64,000 bases of DNA, taken from the NCBI GenBank assembly GCA_027486845.1, contig JAIXOL010000081.1:24640-88639 (forward strand), written 5' to 3'. Under the pieces are notes generated by a model that saw nothing but the letters and a program-made list of their open reading frames with translations, searched no databases and was not told the origin of the DNA. Of the stretch, positions 61,122 to 64,000 are shown in pieces; the first letter of the stretch is position 1; every line of letters starts with the position of its first letter. Made by a program: the position numbers and the translations under genes. This DNA is from Cytophagaceae bacterium. Lineage in GTDB: Bacteria; Bacteroidota; Bacteroidia; Cytophagales; Spirosomataceae.

Positions 61122-61529
61122 TGAGATATTTAACAAAAAAAAAGAGTTATTCAGCTTAATAAAGCGACAGTTGATGCTCATGGTGGAAATTTTATGCCTC
61201 CTAATAATTTTCTACACGAAGAAAACTTAGATTATTTACTTGATGCTGTTCAATCGGAAATGTTTGGCGAATCTCTTTATCCAAATATTTCAGATAAAGC
61301 GGCCATCTATTGCTATAATATTATTTGTAATCATATTTTCTCAGATGGAAACAAACGAACAGGTTTAGCCTCGGCATTACTTTTTTTGAATCTAAATGGG
61401 TTTGATTTAAGCTTGGATATCAATGATAACCTTTTAACTAATTACATCCTAAAAATCGCTTCTGGTGAATCAAATTTAGAAGAATGTAGAGCTTGGTTTG
61501 CCGAAAATGTAGTAGAAACTTTAGTCTAA
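61121..61529 (+). CDS. Doc-like (Fic fold) toxin, frameshifted in an A-tract
   Basis: The ATG at 61121 starts MRYLTKK, but a run of nine A (61135-61143) puts the frame out. With eight A the frame would read on as RVIQLNKATVDAHGGNF into MPPNNFLHEENL. The catalytic Doc motif HIFSDGNKRTGL is intact further on and in frame from an internal ATG at 61194. The intact protein would have about 135 residues. Doc toxins phosphorylate EF-Tu. Whether slippage restores it or the gene is dead cannot be told. It overlaps the putative antitoxin by one base. Confidence 0.75.
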
Positions 61530-61602
61530 TTTTTGAACAAAAAAGACATTTTGATGTATTCCTATTTGAAACGAGTACAACCAAATATAAAACTATCAAA
61601 CA

Positions 61603-62592
61603 ATGTCAACTTTCCAAGCATTCTACATCACCGAAAACGAAGATAAGACTTTCTCCCAAAACATCATTGAGCGTAAATTCGAAGATTTGCCAGCGGGCGA
61701 AGTTTTAATCAAAGTACAATATTCTTCATTAAACTATAAAGATGCTCTTTCGTCAACTGGTAATCGTGGGGTAACTCGTAATTACCCACACACGCCAGGT
61801 ATTGATGCCGCTGGTGTAGTTGAAGAAAGCCAATCAGCCGATTTTCAGAAAGGTGATAAAGTCCTCGTAACTGGCTTTGACCTCGGCATGAACACTTCAG
61901 GTGGTTTTGGACAATATATCAGTGTACCTGCCAAATGGGTTGTAAAACTTCCTCGTGGACTAAAAGTAAAAGAAAGCATGATTTTCGGAACAGCTGGACT
62001 AACCGCAGCTTTGTGCATTGATAAATTATTGCAAAATGGACTTACTCCCGAAAAAGGGAAGGTCCTCGTAACGGGAGCAACGGGCGGCGTAGGCACAATG
62101 GCTGTAATGATTTTGGCAAAACTTGGCTTCCACGTTGTAGGCGTAACGGGTAAACCCGAAGGGCGAGATTTTTTACTGAAAATCGGAGCGAAAGAAGTTA
62201 TTTCTAGAGAAGAAGTGAATGATAAATCAAGCCGTCCATTATTAAAAGGAATCTATGCAGGTTGTATTGATACAGTTGGTGGGAATATTCTCGCAACTAT
62301 CTTAAAATCAATGCAATACAATGGATTAGTAGCTATTTGTGGCTTAGTAAATTCTCCCGAATTGCCAACGAGTGTATTTCCTTTTATCCTGCGTGGCGTA
62401 TCGATGTTTGGCATAGATTCATCTGAATGTGATATTGAGTGGCGTAAAAAGCTTTGGAAAAACTTCGCTAAAAACTGGAAGCCTTCAAATATTCAAGCAA
62501 TTACCAAAACTGTTACATTAAAAGGTTTACCAAAAGAAATCAAGAAAATTTTGAAAGGCGGACAAATAGGTCGTATAATTGTTAGATTATAA
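61603..62592 (+). CDS. YhdH/YhfP (AcuI-like) quinone oxidoreductase
   Basis: A 329-residue zinc-free medium-chain dehydrogenase. The N-terminal GroES-like fold contains SSLNYKDALSSTGNRGVTRNYPHTPGIDAAG, and the Rossmann part has VLVTGATGGVGTMAVMIL. This branch includes acrylyl-CoA reductases (AcuI), so reduction of an enoyl-type substrate with NADPH is likely. It follows the doc module but is not obviously linked. Confidence 0.9.
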   Translation: MSTFQAFYITENEDKTFSQNIIERKFEDLPAGEVLIKVQYSSLNYKDALSSTGNRGVTRNYPHTPGIDAAGVVEESQSADFQKGDKVLVTGFDLGMNTSGGFGQYISVPAKWVVKLPRGLKVKESMIFGTAGLTAALCIDKLLQNGLTPEKGKVLVTGATGGVGTMAVMILAKLGFHVVGVTGKPEGRDFLLKIGAKEVISREEVNDKSSRPLLKGIYAGCIDTVGGNILATILKSMQYNGLVAICGLVNSPELPTSVFPFILRGVSMFGIDSSECDIEWRKKLWKNFAKNWKPSNIQAITKTVTLKGLPKEIKKILKGGQIGRIIVRL

Positions 62593-62627
62593 AAAATTAT
62601 TATCTTTAAGGCATAAAACCTAATCTT

Positions 62628-63803
62628 ATGCCTGTTCTAACTCGCCTTACTTCGGCCGATATCTATCGTGGCTTTGTCATGCTATTGATGATGGCCGAAG
62701 TCTTACATTTCGGAGAAGTTTCCGAAGCACTTCCAGAAAGTACTTTTTGGAGTTTTCTCGCTTTCCATCAGGATCACGTTGAGTGGGTTGGCTGCTCGCT
62801 TCACGATATGATTCAACCGTCATTTTCGTTTTTGGTCGGGGTCGTTCTCCCCTATTCCATCGCCAGTCGTCTTACACAAGAAAGTAGTTTTAGCAAAGTT
62901 TTCACTCACGCACTCAAACGTTCATTCATTTTAATTTTATTGGGAATTTTTCTACGTTCTCAATACAAAACACAAACCTATTTTACTTTTGAAGATACCC
63001 TCAGTCAAATAGGTTTAGGATATCCAATCTTATTTTTATTGGGTTTCCGTTCGCAGAAAATCCAAATTTCGGCACTTATCATAATTCTTTTCGGTTATTG
63101 GTTGGCTTTTTCACTTTATCCGCTTCCTGATGCCAATTTTGATTATAAGAGTATTGGCGTTACCAAAGACTGGGAACATAATTTAACAGGTTTTGCAGCA
63201 CATTGGAATAAAAACACCAATTTCGCTTGGGCATTTGACCAATGGTTTCTGAATCTATTTCCAAGAGAAAAACCTTTTGTCCGCAATGGTGGTGGTTATT
63301 CAACACTTAGCTTTATCCCAACACTCGGAACAATGATTTTGGGGCTTTTAGCAGGAAATATTCTAAAATCTGATACCCTCCCTTACGAAAAACTCAAAAA
63401 ATTTGTCATTCTAGGCATTTCGGGCTTAGTCATTGGTTTGATTTTAAATCAACTTGGCATTTGTCCAAATGTAAAACGTATCTGGACCCCAACGTGGGTG
63501 ATTTTCAGTGGAGGACTTTGCTTTTTGTTCTTGGCTTTCTTTTATTGGACAATAGATATTAAAGAAAAAACAAATTGGGCGTATTTTCTGAAAGTAATTG
63601 GTATGAATTCGATTGCAGCCTATTGCATAGCCGATGCACTTGGGGTTTATATCTCAAAATCACTCAAAATTCATTTAGGCGAAAATTATTCAACTATTTT
63701 CGGAATCCCTTATCAACCACTTGTTCATGGTGGCTTGATGTTACTAATTTATTGGTTGCTTCTTCAATGGCTATTTAAAAAGAAAATTTTTATAAAAATT
63801 TAA
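62628..63803 (+). CDS. DUF5009/HGSNAT-like membrane acyltransferase family
   Basis: A 391-residue integral membrane protein with about ten helices. The N-terminal SADIYRGFVMLLMMAEVLHF segment and WVGCSLHDMIQPSFSFLVGV with a conserved His-Asp pair are typical of the heparan-alpha-glucosaminide N-acetyltransferase-like family (DUF5009/DUF1624). Such proteins may move acetyl groups across the membrane to sugars; the real substrate is unknown. Confidence 0.85.
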   Translation: MPVLTRLTSADIYRGFVMLLMMAEVLHFGEVSEALPESTFWSFLAFHQDHVEWVGCSLHDMIQPSFSFLVGVVLPYSIASRLTQESSFSKVFTHALKRSFILILLGIFLRSQYKTQTYFTFEDTLSQIGLGYPILFLLGFRSQKIQISALIIILFGYWLAFSLYPLPDANFDYKSIGVTKDWEHNLTGFAAHWNKNTNFAWAFDQWFLNLFPREKPFVRNGGGYSTLSFIPTLGTMILGLLAGNILKSDTLPYEKLKKFVILGISGLVIGLILNQLGICPNVKRIWTPTWVIFSGGLCFLFLAFFYWTIDIKEKTNWAYFLKVIGMNSIAAYCIADALGVYISKSLKIHLGENYSTIFGIPYQPLVHGGLMLLIYWLLLQWLFKKKIFIKI

Positions 63804-63836
63804 ACTTTACATAAAAAAATCTAAAGACCCATTAAT

Positions 63837-63875
63837 AATCCCCTAATCTTCAACAAAAAGATTGGGGATTTTTTT
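63837..63875 (+). terminator. Terminator after the acyltransferase-like gene
   Basis: AATCCCC-T-AATCTT pairs with AAGATT-GGGGATT, followed by seven T. Confidence 0.75.
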
Positions 63876-63959
63876 ATTTCCAAAATCAGGGTTTGTTCAT
63901 AAAAAAAGATGGGGATTCAAAAAACTGATATATTTGTTTTACGAATCAAAGATCAATTT

Positions 63960-64000
63960 ATGAATCCCCCAAAAACAAACTTACAAACTACTATTCTGAA
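63960..64000 (+). CDS. Start of an open frame cut by the window edge
   Basis: The frame starts at an ATG (MNPPKTNLQTTIL) and continues out of the window. A TATATTTG box lies at 63929-63936. A 9-base inverted repeat (GGGGATTCA at 63911 and TGAATCCCC at 63961) frames its start, which could be the end of an insertion sequence. Not identifiable from 13 codons. Confidence 0.3.
   Translation, partial: MNPPKTNLQTTIL

Noticed and set aside
61135..61144. Programmed -1 frameshift at the A-tract of doc
   Set aside because: The correct frame is reached by +1 or -2, not -1, so the usual A-AAA-AAG slip does not fit; loss of one A is simpler.

Overview
The window is AT-rich chromosomal DNA from a member of the Bacteroidota, most likely order Cytophagales and perhaps an Emticicia-like Spirosomataceae (inferred from gene families only; no rRNA is present). 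Supporting signs are a type IX secretion C-terminal domain at the left edge, Bacteroidota-style promoters (TTTG / TAnnTTTG) at rpmH and tRNA-Leu, FG-GAP, Asp-box and DUF1080 exported proteins, a HolD-like partner gene near dnaX, and weak Shine-Dalgarno signals. Most of the window is core chromosome. No prophage, integrative element or CRISPR array was seen.

Layout. 1-6.7 kb: tail of a secreted protein, GT-C glycosyltransferase, rpe, clpP, an XRE regulator and a LytS/LytTR two-component pair. 6.7-11.4 kb: exported FG-GAP protein, a cupredoxin/PVC-type dehydrogenase fusion and a DUF1080 protein, probably for extracellular sugar breakdown. 11.4-19.6 kb: an SRPBCC pseudogene, then a cassette of three paralogous lipoproteins and two giant Asp-box proteins, ending at rnpA-rpmH; between the two giant proteins lie fossils of rnpA and of a LytTR regulator. 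19.7-29.6 kb: peptidases, thioesterase, amidase, dnaX, a HolD-like gene, purA and fur. 29.8-32.2 kb: carbamoyltransferase, DUF5989 and SxtJ operon. 33-46 kb: RelA/SpoT, tRNA-Leu, tig, gpmI, phosphatase, amidohydrolase, mltG and hisS, with two damaged toxin-antitoxin modules. 46-53 kb: a 47-residue basic protein and a glycan cluster (methyltransferase, two SDRs, DUF5672, GT9, GT4). 53-64 kb: mmcQ pseudogene, lipid kinase, DUF3050, CDP-alcohol transferase, DUF1501, groES-groL, a frameshifted doc module, a quinone oxidoreductase and a membrane acyltransferase-like protein.

The most unusual content is the amount of small-scale decay. SRPBCC, RelE, the zeta-associated antitoxin, MmcQ and Doc are each broken by slippage indels, in-frame TAA codons or a 16-bp GC-rich insertion, and all three toxin-antitoxin modules carry lesions. 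The second notable signal is the rnpA/LytTR fossil, which probably marks the breakpoint of an old duplication that built the lipoprotein/Asp-box cassette. The third is a set of TTG(T/G)CAG boxes phased at 21 bp upstream of groESL.
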